This document shows, in pieces, positions 48,746-57,840 of a DNA stretch of 64,000 nt; positions within the stretch are counted from its first letter, which is position 1, and every line of letters starts with the position of its first letter. The stretch covers positions 248,001 to 312,000 of the forward strand of contig NZ_UGNW01000001.1 of assembly GCF_900452515.1 (NCBI RefSeq), given 5' to 3'. Both the position numbers and the translations under genes were made by a program. Origin of the DNA: Legionella birminghamensis. Its GTDB lineage: Bacteria; Pseudomonadota; Gammaproteobacteria; Legionellales; Legionellaceae. The notes under the pieces are model-generated. The model made no database searches. It saw only the letters and a list, made by a program, of their open reading frames with translations, and had not been told where the DNA came from.

Positions 48746-51244
48746 ATGAAGATGGATAATACTGTTTCAATACTTCCAATTCCAGGTACATTACATCAAT
48801 CTATTAAGATTTGGCGTAACGGCGGTTATAAGAACGTAACGAATACTACCAAACGATTATTGGAATGGTGGTTTATAGAAGAACATGAATTAGATAACGG
48901 TATCCCTTTTCGCTTTTGGGAAGGACAACGAGAAGCAATAGAGCATTTAATTTATTGTTATGAAGTATTACAAGCCAAAAGTTTGTATGAGTTAGTAAGA
49001 CAACTCGATGTCAAAGTATTTATTGATCCAAGAGAAGATAAATGGACAAAATATGCCTTTAAGATGGCAACTGGTTCTGGTAAGACTATTGTGATGGCAA
49101 TGGTTATTGTTTGGTCTTATTTTAATGCTCAGAAAGAAGATAAGAATAAGTTCTCAAAAAACTTTGTATTAATTGCTTCTAATTTGATTGTTTTGGATAG
49201 ATTGCTTGGTGACTCTGCAAATCCAACCTTTTTTGGAGGAGGGGTTTTTAAGCAATACCCTTTTATTCCATCTGAGTGGATATCAGATTTTCATGTTAAC
49301 GTTATGAGTGAAGATGAGCTGCCTGTTCATAGCAAGTCGGGCCTAATTTATCTTATAAATTGGCAAAAATTTATTGAGCGGGATTCAAAATTAGAAGACA
49401 ATCCTGTTCAAGTTGTTTTAGGTTCTAAGCCTCCAAATGATCTGCACCCTAAAACAAAATTGAAAGACATACTAGCTAATTTAAAAAATATCCTCGTTAT
49501 TAATGATGAGGCACATCATGTTTGGGACGAAGAATTAATTTGGTATAAGGCTATAGATTCTCTGCATAACCACAACTCTTTAATGTGTCAGTTAGATTTT
49601 TCTGCGACTCCTAAAGATCAAGATGGGAATTTATTTCCTCACATCATTATGGATTATAATTTAGGTCGAGCTATAGAAGATAATATTGTAAAACGGCCTA
49701 AAATAGCAGAACTTAGAAACGTACCAGAAATTGCTAGTCAAAAAGCCTCTGAGAGATATAAAGTTCAGATTGATGCTGGAGTGGCGCAATGGAGGAAAGT
49801 TTGGGAAGTCATGATAAAAGCAGGTAAAAAACCTGTCTTATTTATTATGGCCGAGGATAACAAAGCTGCTGATGATGTAGCAAATTATTTAGAAAATTTT
49901 TCTGATTTAACTCACCAAATATTAACAATCCATTCTGCTCGTACAAAAGGTCAAATTGCTGATAAAGATCTTGATATGGCTCGTAAAGCTGCACGAGAAA
50001 TTGATTCATTGGATAATCCCTATCGCGCCATAGTATCAGTTTTAATGCTCCGTGAAGGCTGGGACGTTCGTAATGTATCTGTTGTAGTACCTTTACGTTC
50101 TTACAGCTCCAAAGCAAAAATTTTACCTGAGCAAACACTAGGTCGCGGATTAAGACGAATGTGGCCAGAGCAAACTGATTTAGAAGAGCAACTTATTGTG
50201 ATTGAGCACCCACAATTCCATAATTTAATAGAAGAGGCTCTCAAGGAGCAAGGAGTAAAAGCAAAATTTTATTCTCTAGATGATGTATTTGCATTGCCTG
50301 AATTGATTCAAATCGATAATGAAAAATTACAATATGATATTGAAATACCCATCTTAATCGGTGGATTAACCCATAGTATTACTGGCCTTGAAAGGTTAGA
50401 TTTCAATTGTTTTGATAAAAAGGTATTTGAATATGATTCTTTACTTCCTAATGAGATAATATTGCAAAAAGTGGACATGCTGACTAAAAAACTTGAATCA
50501 GAGGAAATATTAGAATTTCCGTTTGCTAATAATCCACAAGTTTATATTGCTAGTATTACACATGCGATAATTAAAGCGACCAAAATTCCTGGGCAATTTT
50601 ATAAAATTGCTCCAATCGTTAAAAATTATATAATTAATAATCTATTTGATAAAACTATAGAATTAGAGAATATAGAAGCTCTTAAAAAATTAAATTTACC
50701 GGTTGTTCGAAAAGTAATAATTTCAAGTTTTATTGAAGAAATAAACAAACTTGTGGTTGTTGAGGAAACCCCGATTTTAAGCATGTTTTTACAGAAAGCT
50801 TCTGAAATTAAGCCTTTTCAAAGCTCAGTTAATACAATCAGCGTTAGAAAAACAATTTTAAATAAAGTTCCATATTCCAATGAATTAGAAAAGAATTTTT
50901 TAATATTTTTAGATCATGCAAATGATGTAAAGGCATTTATCAAAAATGAAACTAGAACAATGAATTTAAAAATCCCATACGTGGATCATGCAGGATTTCT
51001 GCGGAATTACATTCCAGATTTTGTTGTGAAAACTCCTGAAATGATGCTTGTTGTTGAAACTAAAGGACGAGTAGATATAGATGTAGCAGCTAAAGATGCC
51101 CAAACTAAGCGTTGGACCAAAATAGTTAGTGAAAGGACTAATGAGCATTGGGAATTTTTACGTGTTAATCAATGCGATTTTGATGGGGGCGGATATAATT
51201 CCATTCATGATTTTTTGATATTGGCATCAAAGCAAAAACATTGA
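48746..51244 (+). CDS. Type III-like restriction enzyme (Res helicase-nuclease)
   Basis: An 832-residue protein. Walker A is [16 protein letters not shown] (near residue 110), the DEAD-type box is [12 protein letters not shown], and motif III is DFSATP. A second RecA lobe has [20 protein letters not shown] and [11 protein letters not shown]. The C terminus has a PD-(D/E)xK nuclease: YIPDFVV followed by MLVVETKGR. Start and mod stop overlap (ATGA), so translation was coupled. It is intact, but its methylase partner is broken. In type III systems Res needs Mod to bind DNA, so it is probably silent. Confidence 0.9.
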   Translation: MKMDNTVSILPIPGTLHQSIKIWRNGGYKNVTNTTKRLLEWWFIEEHELDNGIPFRFWEGQREAIEHLIYCYEVLQAKSLYELVRQLDVKVFIDPREDKWTKYAFKMATGSGKTIVMAMVIVWSYFNAQKEDKNKFSKNFVLIASNLIVLDRLLGDSANPTFFGGGVFKQYPFIPSEWISDFHVNVMSEDELPVHSKSGLIYLINWQKFIERDSKLEDNPVQVVLGSKPPNDLHPKTKLKDILANLKNILVINDEAHHVWDEELIWYKAIDSLHNHNSLMCQLDFSATPKDQDGNLFPHIIMDYNLGRAIEDNIVKRPKIAELRNVPEIASQKASERYKVQIDAGVAQWRKVWEVMIKAGKKPVLFIMAEDNKAADDVANYLENFSDLTHQILTIHSARTKGQIADKDLDMARKAAREIDSLDNPYRAIVSVLMLREGWDVRNVSVVVPLRSYSSKAKILPEQTLGRGLRRMWPEQTDLEEQLIVIEHPQFHNLIEEALKEQGVKAKFYSLDDVFALPELIQIDNEKLQYDIEIPILIGGLTHSITGLERLDFNCFDKKVFEYDSLLPNEIILQKVDMLTKKLESEEILEFPFANNPQVYIASITHAIIKATKIPGQFYKIAPIVKNYIINNLFDKTIELENIEALKKLNLPVVRKVIISSFIEEINKLVVVEETPILSMFLQKASEIKPFQSSVNTISVRKTILNKVPYSNELEKNFLIFLDHANDVKAFIKNETRTMNLKIPYVDHAGFLRNYIPDFVVKTPEMMLVVETKGRVDIDVAAKDAQTKRWTKIVSERTNEHWEFLRVNQCDFDGGGYNSIHDFLILASKQKH

Positions 51245-51613
51245 AATGATTTTTGTCAAATTAATAGCTGACCAATAAAAATTCATCTACTTTATATTTT
51301 ACTAATAAGGTGATGCTCCCTCGCTCAAAATATCTAGATATTTTTGATAAACATAAATTTTATTACGGGCTTTACCTGTTATTTCTTTTACTATCCCAAT
51401 TTTCAACAAATAATTTAGTGTGCTGTTAGCTGTAGGTAGAGAAATATTACAGTTCTTCATTACTTTCTTACTATCTGTGGTTGGATGTTTTTGCAAATAA
51501 TAATGAACTAGCATCAGAGATGGAGCCAACTTCCCCGCCAACTCTATCTGTTTTCTGTCTTCTTTGAATAAAGCAAGAATCGCTTGAGCTGTGGACACAG
51601 CTTGATTGGCTGT

Positions 51614-52998
51614 GAGTTATAGTCGAAAGTGGTGTATGACAAAATAAATTAGGTGGCGTATTCTGTTGCTTGTTCTTGTCGGAACACAAATCAACAAAGG
51701 AGATACGCCATGAAGGATTGTAATCTAAAGCAGTCATCGACACCAGCGGTAGCCAAGGGCTTTGAAGACCCGTTAACGGAGGTGTTGAGACAAGGAGCAA
51801 AAGAGTTGATAAGGAAAGCGGTTGAGGCCGAACTATCAGAGATGCTCTCAGCGTACTCAGACGTGCGTTTACTGGATGGTCGTCCAGCAGTAGTCAGGAA
51901 TGGTTATCTCCCCGCGAGACAGCTTCAGACGGGGATAGGAGAAGTAGAGGTTCAAGTCCCGAAGGTACGAGATCGTAGCGGTTCAGGTATTCATTTTAGC
52001 AGTCAGTTGTTGCCGCCCTACTTGAGACGGACGAAGAGCATGGAAGAACTCATTCCTTGGCTGTATTTAAAAGGGTTATCAACAGGAGATTATACAGAAG
52101 CCTTATCCGCGTTAGTTGGCGAGAGTGCGCGCGGACTGTCAGCCAATACAGTGTCGCGATTAAAAGAAAAATGGCTTGATGAACACAAAGAGTGGCAACG
52201 CCAGGATTTAAGCGACAAACGCTATGTTTATTGGTGGGCTGATGGTATTTACAGCAAGGTTCGCATGGATGACAAGGTGTGCCTTCTAGTCATCATTGGT
52301 GTTACTGAGAGCGGGGTAAAAGAGCTTGTAGCGGTTAATGATGGGTATCGAGAGTCCGCAGCGAGCTGGAGTGAGGTGCTTACTGACCTGCGCCAACGAG
52401 GCCTTCCAACGGCTCCGAAGTTAGCCGTGGGGGATGGGGCATTGGGATTCTGGAGTGCCCTTGGAGCCATTTACCCTGAAACACGGCAACAGCGGTGCTG
52501 GGTGCACAAAACAGCGAATGTATTAAACAAGCTACCCAAATCGATGCAGCCAAAGGTAAAGGCCGCTTTGCATGAGATTTGGATGGCATCGACCAAAGAA
52601 GAGGCCTATAAGGCGTTTGATAATACGGTGGAGCTTTACAGCGCTAAGTACCCAAAAGCGATGGAGTGCCTGGCCAAGGACAAAGAGGAACTGTTGGCCT
52701 TCTACGATTTTCCGGCCGAACACTGGATTCACATACGGACAACCAATCCCATTGAATCTGCCTTCGCTACAGTGCGTCTGAGGACTAATAAGTCCAGAAA
52801 CTGTGGCTCCAGAGACACCACCCTGGCAATGGTCTTTAAGCTCATGGAAGTGGCTCAAAAACGATGGATTAAAATTAGAGGGTTTAACCTATTAACATTA
52901 GTTGTTAATAATGTGAAATTTGTAAACGGAGTGCAAGTTAATGAGCAGTCAAACAGAGTGGCCGCCTAATGGGCATACACCAGATTTGACAATAACTC
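51614..52998 (+). mobile_element. IS256-family element (about 1,385 bp) in fic
   Basis: GAGTTAT at the left end and ATAACTC at the right are inverted, continuing imperfectly to TGGTGTA and TACACCA. The 9-base repeat ATTGGCTGT flanks it at 51605-51613 and 52999-53007 (8 or 9 bp duplication; one base is ambiguous). It is inserted opposite to the fic reading direction. Confidence 0.92.
51710..52969 (+). CDS. IS256-family transposase
   Basis: A 419-residue DDE transposase (Mut family). It shows YWWADGIYSKVRM (first Asp), AVGDGALGFWSAL (second Asp), the QRCWVHKTANVLN motif and IRTTNPIESAFATVRLRT with the Glu. ATG 51710 follows AAAGGAGA. It appears complete, so the element may still move. Confidence 0.95.
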   Translation: MKDCNLKQSSTPAVAKGFEDPLTEVLRQGAKELIRKAVEAELSEMLSAYSDVRLLDGRPAVVRNGYLPARQLQTGIGEVEVQVPKVRDRSGSGIHFSSQLLPPYLRRTKSMEELIPWLYLKGLSTGDYTEALSALVGESARGLSANTVSRLKEKWLDEHKEWQRQDLSDKRYVYWWADGIYSKVRMDDKVCLLVIIGVTESGVKELVAVNDGYRESAASWSEVLTDLRQRGLPTAPKLAVGDGALGFWSALGAIYPETRQQRCWVHKTANVLNKLPKSMQPKVKAALHEIWMASTKEEAYKAFDNTVELYSAKYPKAMECLAKDKEELLAFYDFPAEHWIHIRTTNPIESAFATVRLRTNKSRNCGSRDTTLAMVFKLMEVAQKRWIKIRGFNLLTLVVNNVKFVNGVQVNEQSNRVAA

Positions 52999-54371
52999 AT
53001 TGGCTGTTTCAACTACTCCTTTCAAGAAAAATTGCAGCCACTCTTCCCAATCTCCGGTGTCTCTTACTAATTGCAAATGATCATAATATTGCTGACGATG
53101 AGTTTTGAAATATAAACTCAGATATAGCATTGGTTGTTCCATTATGCCATCTACACATAAAATAAAGGTAATCAATAATCGACCAAGACGACCATTACCA
53201 TCTAAGAATGGATGGATAGTTTCGAATTGATGGTGAGCTAGAGCAGCCTTAACTAAAGTAGGTAGTTTGATTGTTTCATCATGTAAAAATTTTTCAAGAG
53301 CGTCTAATGTTTCCATTAATCTTTCTGGTGGGGGTGGGACAAATTTGGCATTGCCAGGGCGGGTACCGCCTATCCAGTTTTGTGATCGGCGAAATTCTCC
53401 AGGTTGCTTAGAGCTCCCGCGACCTTTACTTAACAATATTTCATGCATCTCACGAATCAATCGCAAGGACAGCGGAAATCCATTTTTAATGCGTTCTAAT
53501 CCATGTTCTATTGCCGCCACATAGTTGGAAACTTCAACTACATCTTGATCGGGAACACCTTGAATTTCTTGATTTTCATATAGTAATAAATCAGATAATG
53601 AAGATTGAGTTCCTTCAATCTGAGAAGATAATACCGCTTCTTTTCTAATGTACATATATAGAAATAAAGAGGGATCAGGTAAAATAATGCTTAAACCATC
53701 TAAGCGCCCTAATGCAAGGCTTGCTTGATCAAGATAAGGATATATTTTATCCATTTCAATCGATGGGCTTGGTGGAAGTGGTTTCGGTACATAGGCAGTG
53801 TAAGTTTCACCTGCCACAGAACTTTTAACTTGCTCTCCAATTCTTTCAATATATTCAGTCATTAATAAAAGATAGGTGGTTTTGTTTTATTAGTTATTAA
53901 TTTAACTTAAAGATCTTTATTAAGCAATATCTTTAATTAAAGAAAATGGTTTTTCCTTAATTAATTTTAATTTATAATTAAGCCATTTCAATATTTACAG
54001 CTTTATTAATAATGTCAGAAATTTATCAAAACAGCATTGTTGCCTTTATCGATTTACTGGGTTTCAAAAGTGCATTAAAGAAGGAAGAAAACGCTAAGGA
54101 AATTTTAAACATCCTTTATCAGATGAAAGAGGGTGAACGAAATGGTTGTAATGTAATTACACAATTTAATGGTTTGAATACAGAAATACAAGTTCAGCCA
54201 GCAGTTTCTGTTTTTTCAGATAGCATGGTTATATCAGTTTCGGAGAAGGTATTTAATAATGATGTATCGTGGCGGCATGCCGTTATTGAAATTCTAAATA
54301 TAGTGCAACTGATCTTGCCCTGATTTGTTAGACACCCTGTTAAGAGAGTAAAATCTTAACAGAGGTGAAGA

Positions 54372-54671
54372 ATGAACAATAATAAAACAGAACAAAAGAT
54401 TAGCAGAAATAAATATAGTCCACAGTTTAAAGATCAAGCGGTAGAGCGAGCGGAGAAGGACGGTGTCCCCCAAGTGGCGAAAGATCTTGGTGTATCCGAA
54501 GCGATATTGTATTCGTGGAGATCAAAGAAGCAACAAGGCGGCACTACACTTGAACACCAAAAGCTTCAGCAGGCTGAATTGGCACGTTTAAAGCGAGAAT
54601 GTGCAAGACTTGCAGAAGAGAATGCCTTTCTAAAAAAGGCGGCGGCGTACTTTGCCAGGGAAACGGAGTGA
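54372..54671 (+). CDS. IS3-family OrfA, copy B
   Basis: A 99-residue helix-turn-helix protein identical to copy A. The slippery heptamer A AAA AAG lies at 54632-54638, just where orfB opens in the -1 frame. Confidence 0.92.
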   Translation: MNNNKTEQKISRNKYSPQFKDQAVERAEKDGVPQVAKDLGVSEAILYSWRSKKQQGGTTLEHQKLQQAELARLKRECARLAEENAFLKKAAAYFARETE

Positions 54672-55528
54672 AGTACGCGATGATAAAGGAAGAATCGAAA
54701 CACTTTTCAATCAAACTAATGTGCCGGGTATTGTCCGTGTCAGTCAGTGGTTATTATGCCTGGGCTGGCCGCAAGCCATCAAGATGGTCTGAGCGGGATC
54801 GTGATTTGGCTGAAAGAATAAGGAGTATCTTTAATGAGGAACGCTCCAGAGTAGGCGCACCCCGGATTACCAAACGATTAAACAATGAAGGTGAGCGGGT
54901 CGGCAAACAACGTGTTGCCCGGATAATGCGTGAACAAGGTTGGCGTGCAAAAGCCTCAAGAAAATTCAAGGCAACAACCAACAGCAATCACCAATTACCG
55001 GTTGCGCCGAACCTGTTACAACAAAATTTCAATACCGATACCCCAAATGAAAAATGGGTCAGTGATATCACCTACTGTCATACAGAAGAAGGATGGCTTT
55101 ATCTGGCGGTGGTGATGGATCTATATTCTCGAAAGGTCGTTGGATGGGCGCTATCTGAACGCATGACCAAACAACTGGTGATTGATGCATTACAAATGGC
55201 TATATGGAGACGTAAACCTTCGCGGGGATTGATTATTCATTCGGATCGAGGCAGCCAGTACTGTTCGAATGATTATCAAAAACTTTTGAATAGTCATGGT
55301 CTTGTTTGCAGCATGAGCAAACGCGGCGATTGTTATGACAACGCTGCAATGGAAAGCTGGAATCACAGTTTCAAAGTTGAGGCTATTCATGGGGAGAGAT
55401 TTTTATCACGCGCTACCGCTAAAAATCATATATTCGAATATATTGAAATTTACTATAATCGAAAACGGCTTCATTCAAGGCTGGGGTATCAAACACCAGA
55501 TTCGTATGAAGTTAGAAAAGTTGCTTAG
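54599..55528 (+). CDS. IS3-family transposase OrfB, copy B
   Basis: DDE transposase identical in sequence to copy A. It overlaps orfA and is expected to be expressed as the OrfAB frameshift fusion. The displayed start is the open-frame start, not a proven initiation site. Confidence 0.92.
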   Translation: MCKTCRRECLSKKGGGVLCQGNGVKYAMIKEESKHFSIKLMCRVLSVSVSGYYAWAGRKPSRWSERDRDLAERIRSIFNEERSRVGAPRITKRLNNEGERVGKQRVARIMREQGWRAKASRKFKATTNSNHQLPVAPNLLQQNFNTDTPNEKWVSDITYCHTEEGWLYLAVVMDLYSRKVVGWALSERMTKQLVIDALQMAIWRRKPSRGLIIHSDRGSQYCSNDYQKLLNSHGLVCSMSKRGDCYDNAAMESWNHSFKVEAIHGERFLSRATAKNHIFEYIEIYYNRKRLHSRLGYQTPDSYEVRKVA

Positions 55529-56037
55529 CAAGGTGTCTGATTTTTCCGGGCAAGATCAAACAGCTCGCCAATTTTGTGATTGAGAGAGGCTTTTTGCTTC
55601 GTGGAGGGATGTCTCTTGGTAAGCTTTACCATGAAAAGGGAGTGGTTTTCGGGCCAGCCTTAGTTGAGGCATATACATTGGAATCAGAGCACGCAAAAAA
55701 TCCAAGGATTTTAGTTTGTCCGAAACTCGTTGATTGTTTTAATGAAGATAAAAATGGTGGAACGTTTAACTGCTTTTTACAAGATGAATTAGATGGTGAA
55801 TATTATTTAGATTATTTGCCGACAGCTCTTTTGTATTCTAGTCAAAATCATACCTATCAGAGTGTTATTCAACAAAAAATAATAACGATGATGAAAGCGG
55901 CATCCACTGATAAAAGGGAAATCAAAATTTTGGAAAAATGGTTTTGGTTCGAAGCATATCATCAAAGAACGATTGATAAGATTGCAATCCCTGAAGTTTG
56001 TTAGATGCTTTTTTACTATCAATAATATGGAAAATTA

Positions 56038-56910
56038 ATGAAATTACTTGATCAGCATGTTTCTCAAGCTTTAGATGACTATGGAACAAAGTTAGAACAA
56101 CATTTTGAATGCAGTGTTCTGGCGTATCTTGGTGCAATTCATCCCGCACTTATTCCTCCATTTATGGAGTATATAGAACGGATAAGCAAACGTAAGTCTG
56201 AGCATTCAGCGCAGGATCGGTTAGTAGTGATTTTAACTACCGGTGGCGGTGTTGTAGAGGCTGTCGAAAAGATGGTTGAAATTATGCGTTATCATTTTAA
56301 CGAAATTTTTTTTGTGATTCCGGATTCAGCAATGTCTGCTGGCACTATTTGGTCTATGTCCGGCGACAAAATATATATGGATTATTCTTCATCGCTTGGT
56401 CCAATAGATCCCCAAGTACCAAATTTAGAAGGTAAATTAGTCCCAGCTTTAGGATATATTGATAAGGTTGATGAGTTTATTGGGAAATCTAAAGTAAATA
56501 ATTTATCTCCAGCCGAATATATGTTTTTAAAAAGTTTGGATTTGGCCAGTTTACGTAGATATGAGCAAGCTCGTGATCTTTCTATATCATTATTAAAACA
56601 ATGGCTAGTAAAGTACAAATTTAAAGATTGGGCCGTTCATCGTACCAATAAACCAGGAACACCAGTTACACAAGAAGAAAAAGAAGCTAGAGCGGAACAG
56701 ATTGCAAAAATGTTAAGTGATAACAAAATGTGGCACTCTCATGGCAGAATGATTGGAATTGACACAATAAAAAACGAACTACGATTGGAAGTTGAGGATT
56801 TTTCAAAAGATGAAGATCTGCGCTATAATTTACGAGCATATAATGGATTATTGACAGAATATATTGAGAAGGAAAAACTACCCTATATGCTTCATTCACC
56901 GAGGATATAA
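56038..56910 (+). CDS. SDH/ClpP-fold serine protease-like protein
   Basis: A 290-residue protein of the SDH-proteinase (ClpP/SppA crotonase-like fold) type. ILTTGGGVVEAVEKMVEIM is the oxyanion/Gly-rich strand-helix. PDSAMSAGTIWSMSGDKIYM holds the candidate nucleophile Ser100, and SSSLGPIDPQVPN is the family hallmark. There is no signal peptide or membrane segment, so it is cytosolic. The C-terminal 100 residues are helical. It lies 33 bases after the cyclase-like gene and 1 base before a small gene. The protease assignment is from the family; substrate and trigger are unknown. Confidence 0.82.
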   Translation: MKLLDQHVSQALDDYGTKLEQHFECSVLAYLGAIHPALIPPFMEYIERISKRKSEHSAQDRLVVILTTGGGVVEAVEKMVEIMRYHFNEIFFVIPDSAMSAGTIWSMSGDKIYMDYSSSLGPIDPQVPNLEGKLVPALGYIDKVDEFIGKSKVNNLSPAEYMFLKSLDLASLRRYEQARDLSISLLKQWLVKYKFKDWAVHRTNKPGTPVTQEEKEARAEQIAKMLSDNKMWHSHGRMIGIDTIKNELRLEVEDFSKDEDLRYNLRAYNGLLTEYIEKEKLPYMLHSPRI

Positions 56911-56911
56911 G

Positions 56912-57106
56912 ATGAGCTTACAAAATGTTGTTAAAGACGCTTTAGAACAATATGAGCAGTCCATGCCAGCATCTCAACTTGAAAAATTAGATGAGCTCAA
57001 CGCTTTATTTGAAGAAATGGTAGCAAAAGGATTAGTCTCATCACCTTCTTATAACCTTGAGCCTATAAGTACTCTGTCGTTCAATTTAAACAACCCCGTT
57101 AAGTAA
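56912..57106 (+). CDS. Small 64-residue protein coupled to the SDH-like protease
   Basis: A 64-residue acidic, helical protein (VVKDALEQYEQSMPASQLEK, then LDELNALFEEMVAKGL). No family is recognised. ATG 56912 is 1 base after the protease stop, so it is translationally coupled. It could be an adaptor, inhibitor or substrate-recognition partner, which is inference from position only. The island ends 177 bases later, and 57107-57266 holds no gene. Confidence 0.6.
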   Translation: MSLQNVVKDALEQYEQSMPASQLEKLDELNALFEEMVAKGLVSSPSYNLEPISTLSFNLNNPVK

Positions 57107-57187
57107 TTTTATATTTGAATACCATTTTGCTGACTCCGGCAAAATGGTGGGTACTTTTAATTTAAAAGCCGTAAGAAGTTTTACTTG

Positions 57188-57206
57188 GGGGTACATATGG
57201 GGGTAT
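57188..57206 (+). other. Paired GGGGTA[C/T] repeats, probable integrase arm site (island 2 right)
   Basis: GGGGTAC at 57188-57194 and GGGGTAT at 57200-57206, 12-base period, matching the pair at 40171-40189. The attachment core follows 60 bases later. Confidence 0.55.
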
Positions 57207-57266
57207 GTTTTTGTAAAATATAAAAATAATCCTTTAAATACAATAAATTAACCAGTAAATTAAATA

Positions 57267-57283
57267 GCCGCCGCCTCCACCAT
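57267..57283 (+). other. Attachment core, right end of island 2
   Basis: CCGCCGCCTCCACCAT (57268-57283) equals the final 15 bases of ssrA plus the next T (28296-28311). Only the 3' part of the repeat is kept here. Confidence 0.8.
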
Positions 57284-57624
57284 TATCAAACACCATAAAA
57301 TACTATCAAAGACTACTAAAAACCATTGCAAATCAGTTTGTTACAATGAGATGTAAGTGGTTTTTGATTGTCTTTTGTTGTCCTCAGAATGTTCCAAAAA
57401 AGGCCCTAAACTTAGAATAATGCCCCAATGGTGCCCCACATAGGAAGGATTTCTGGGTTCCACATTATGGGTCTTTCCCAATTAGGGGGCAGCTTTAATC
57501 AGCCGCAAAGTCATAGAACAAACCTTTCAAGGGCTTTATCTCGCAACTTAACTATCTACCTAATAAGCTTAAAATTAATTTTAATAAACTTCATTATTCA
57601 TCAATATGATAAAGTCCTGTATTT
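57284..57624. other. Gene-free spacer with an inverted copy of an island end
   Basis: No gene is seen. On the minus strand this spacer reads GGGGCACCATTGGGGCA (doublet at 57422-57439, 11-base period), then CTGAGGACAAC, AAAGACAA, GTCTTTGATAGTATTT and the attachment core. That is the same order of elements as the right end of island 1 (39881-40055). It is probably an end of a further, now decayed, integrated element. Confidence 0.5.
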
Positions 57625-57642
57625 TCAATAAAAACAGTTTAT

Positions 57643-57840
57643 TGAAGAAGACATAACCTCCTTATGTTTCATTAAATAGTCCTCTCTAAACAGGCAGCCA
57701 TCGGAAAATATATGGATTAAATGTGCAATTTCGTTTGAGGGATCTGTTCTTTCTAACATCTTATTAATTACTTCTAAGTGGCTTGCTTTATGTGGGAGCG
57801 CAGTGAATACTAAGTGGCTTTCTCTATCTATACCAACAAG
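57643..57840 (-). pseudogene. Short C-terminal remnant of an unknown protein
   Basis: The minus strand encodes SLVGIDRESHLVFTALPHKA, ending MKHKEVMSSSINCFY before a stop. Composition is coding-like. Its 5' end stops abruptly at about 57840, where the VirD4-like sequence begins on the other strand. It looks like two gene fragments joined at a deletion. The family is not recognised. Confidence 0.35.

Larger units (their letters stand above)
45683..48749 (+). pseudogene. Type III-like DNA methyltransferase (mod), split by an IS3-family element
   Basis: The 5' part (45683-46116) has the catalytic motif DPPF in LIYIDPPFATGQDFSY and ends YVH. The 3' part from 47366 on continues [18 protein letters not shown] and carries the SAM motif [13 protein letters not shown]. 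Removing 46117-47368 (the IS plus one TTT duplication) joins them in frame to a 604-residue protein reading [13 protein letters not shown], the standard beta-class N6-adenine methylase sequence. As it stands the gene is inactive. A long open frame beginning inside the IS is not the real start. It overlaps res by 4 bases. Confidence 0.9.
51302..53862 (-). pseudogene. Class II Fic protein gene, split by an IS256-family element
   Basis: The N-terminal part (53862 down to about 53008) has a Fic_N domain, the inhibitory motif SSQIEGT (Ser79...Glu83-Gly84) and the catalytic loop HPFLDGNGRLGR with His217. The C-terminal winged-helix tail lies at 51302-51604 (VMKNCNISLPTANSTLNYLL). Excising 51614-53007 (element plus one duplication) restores a single frame of 388 residues, a normal length. 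Fic enzymes transfer AMP to proteins; the inhibitory helix in front marks class II. Now only the N-terminal part with the intact catalytic loop, or fused IS-derived codons, could be made. Confidence 0.92.
54310..55558 (+). mobile_element. IS3-family element, copy B (1,249 bp) in the cyclase-like gene
   Basis: Same ends and length as copy A. The flanking duplication is AAC (54307-54309 and 55559-55561). Its two encoded proteins are identical to those of copy A, so transposition was recent. Confidence 0.93.
54012..56004 (+). pseudogene. Class III nucleotidyl-cyclase-like gene, split by an IS3-family element
   Basis: Removing 54310-55561 (IS copy B plus one AAC duplication) gives one 246-residue frame. 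It has cyclase landmarks: IVAFIDLLGFKSAL (beta-1, metal-binding Asp14), VSVFSDSMVISV (second metal Asp70), then RGGMSLGKLYHEK and VVFGPALVEAYTLE, which mirror the G(I).xG.....G..VN.A.RLE region. The usual Asn/Arg of that last motif are replaced. Sequence likeness to class III cyclases (as in Pycsar cyclases) is visible, but activity and nucleotide choice are unknown. It heads an operon with the SDH-like protease (33 bases on). It is inactive as sequenced. Confidence 0.7.
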
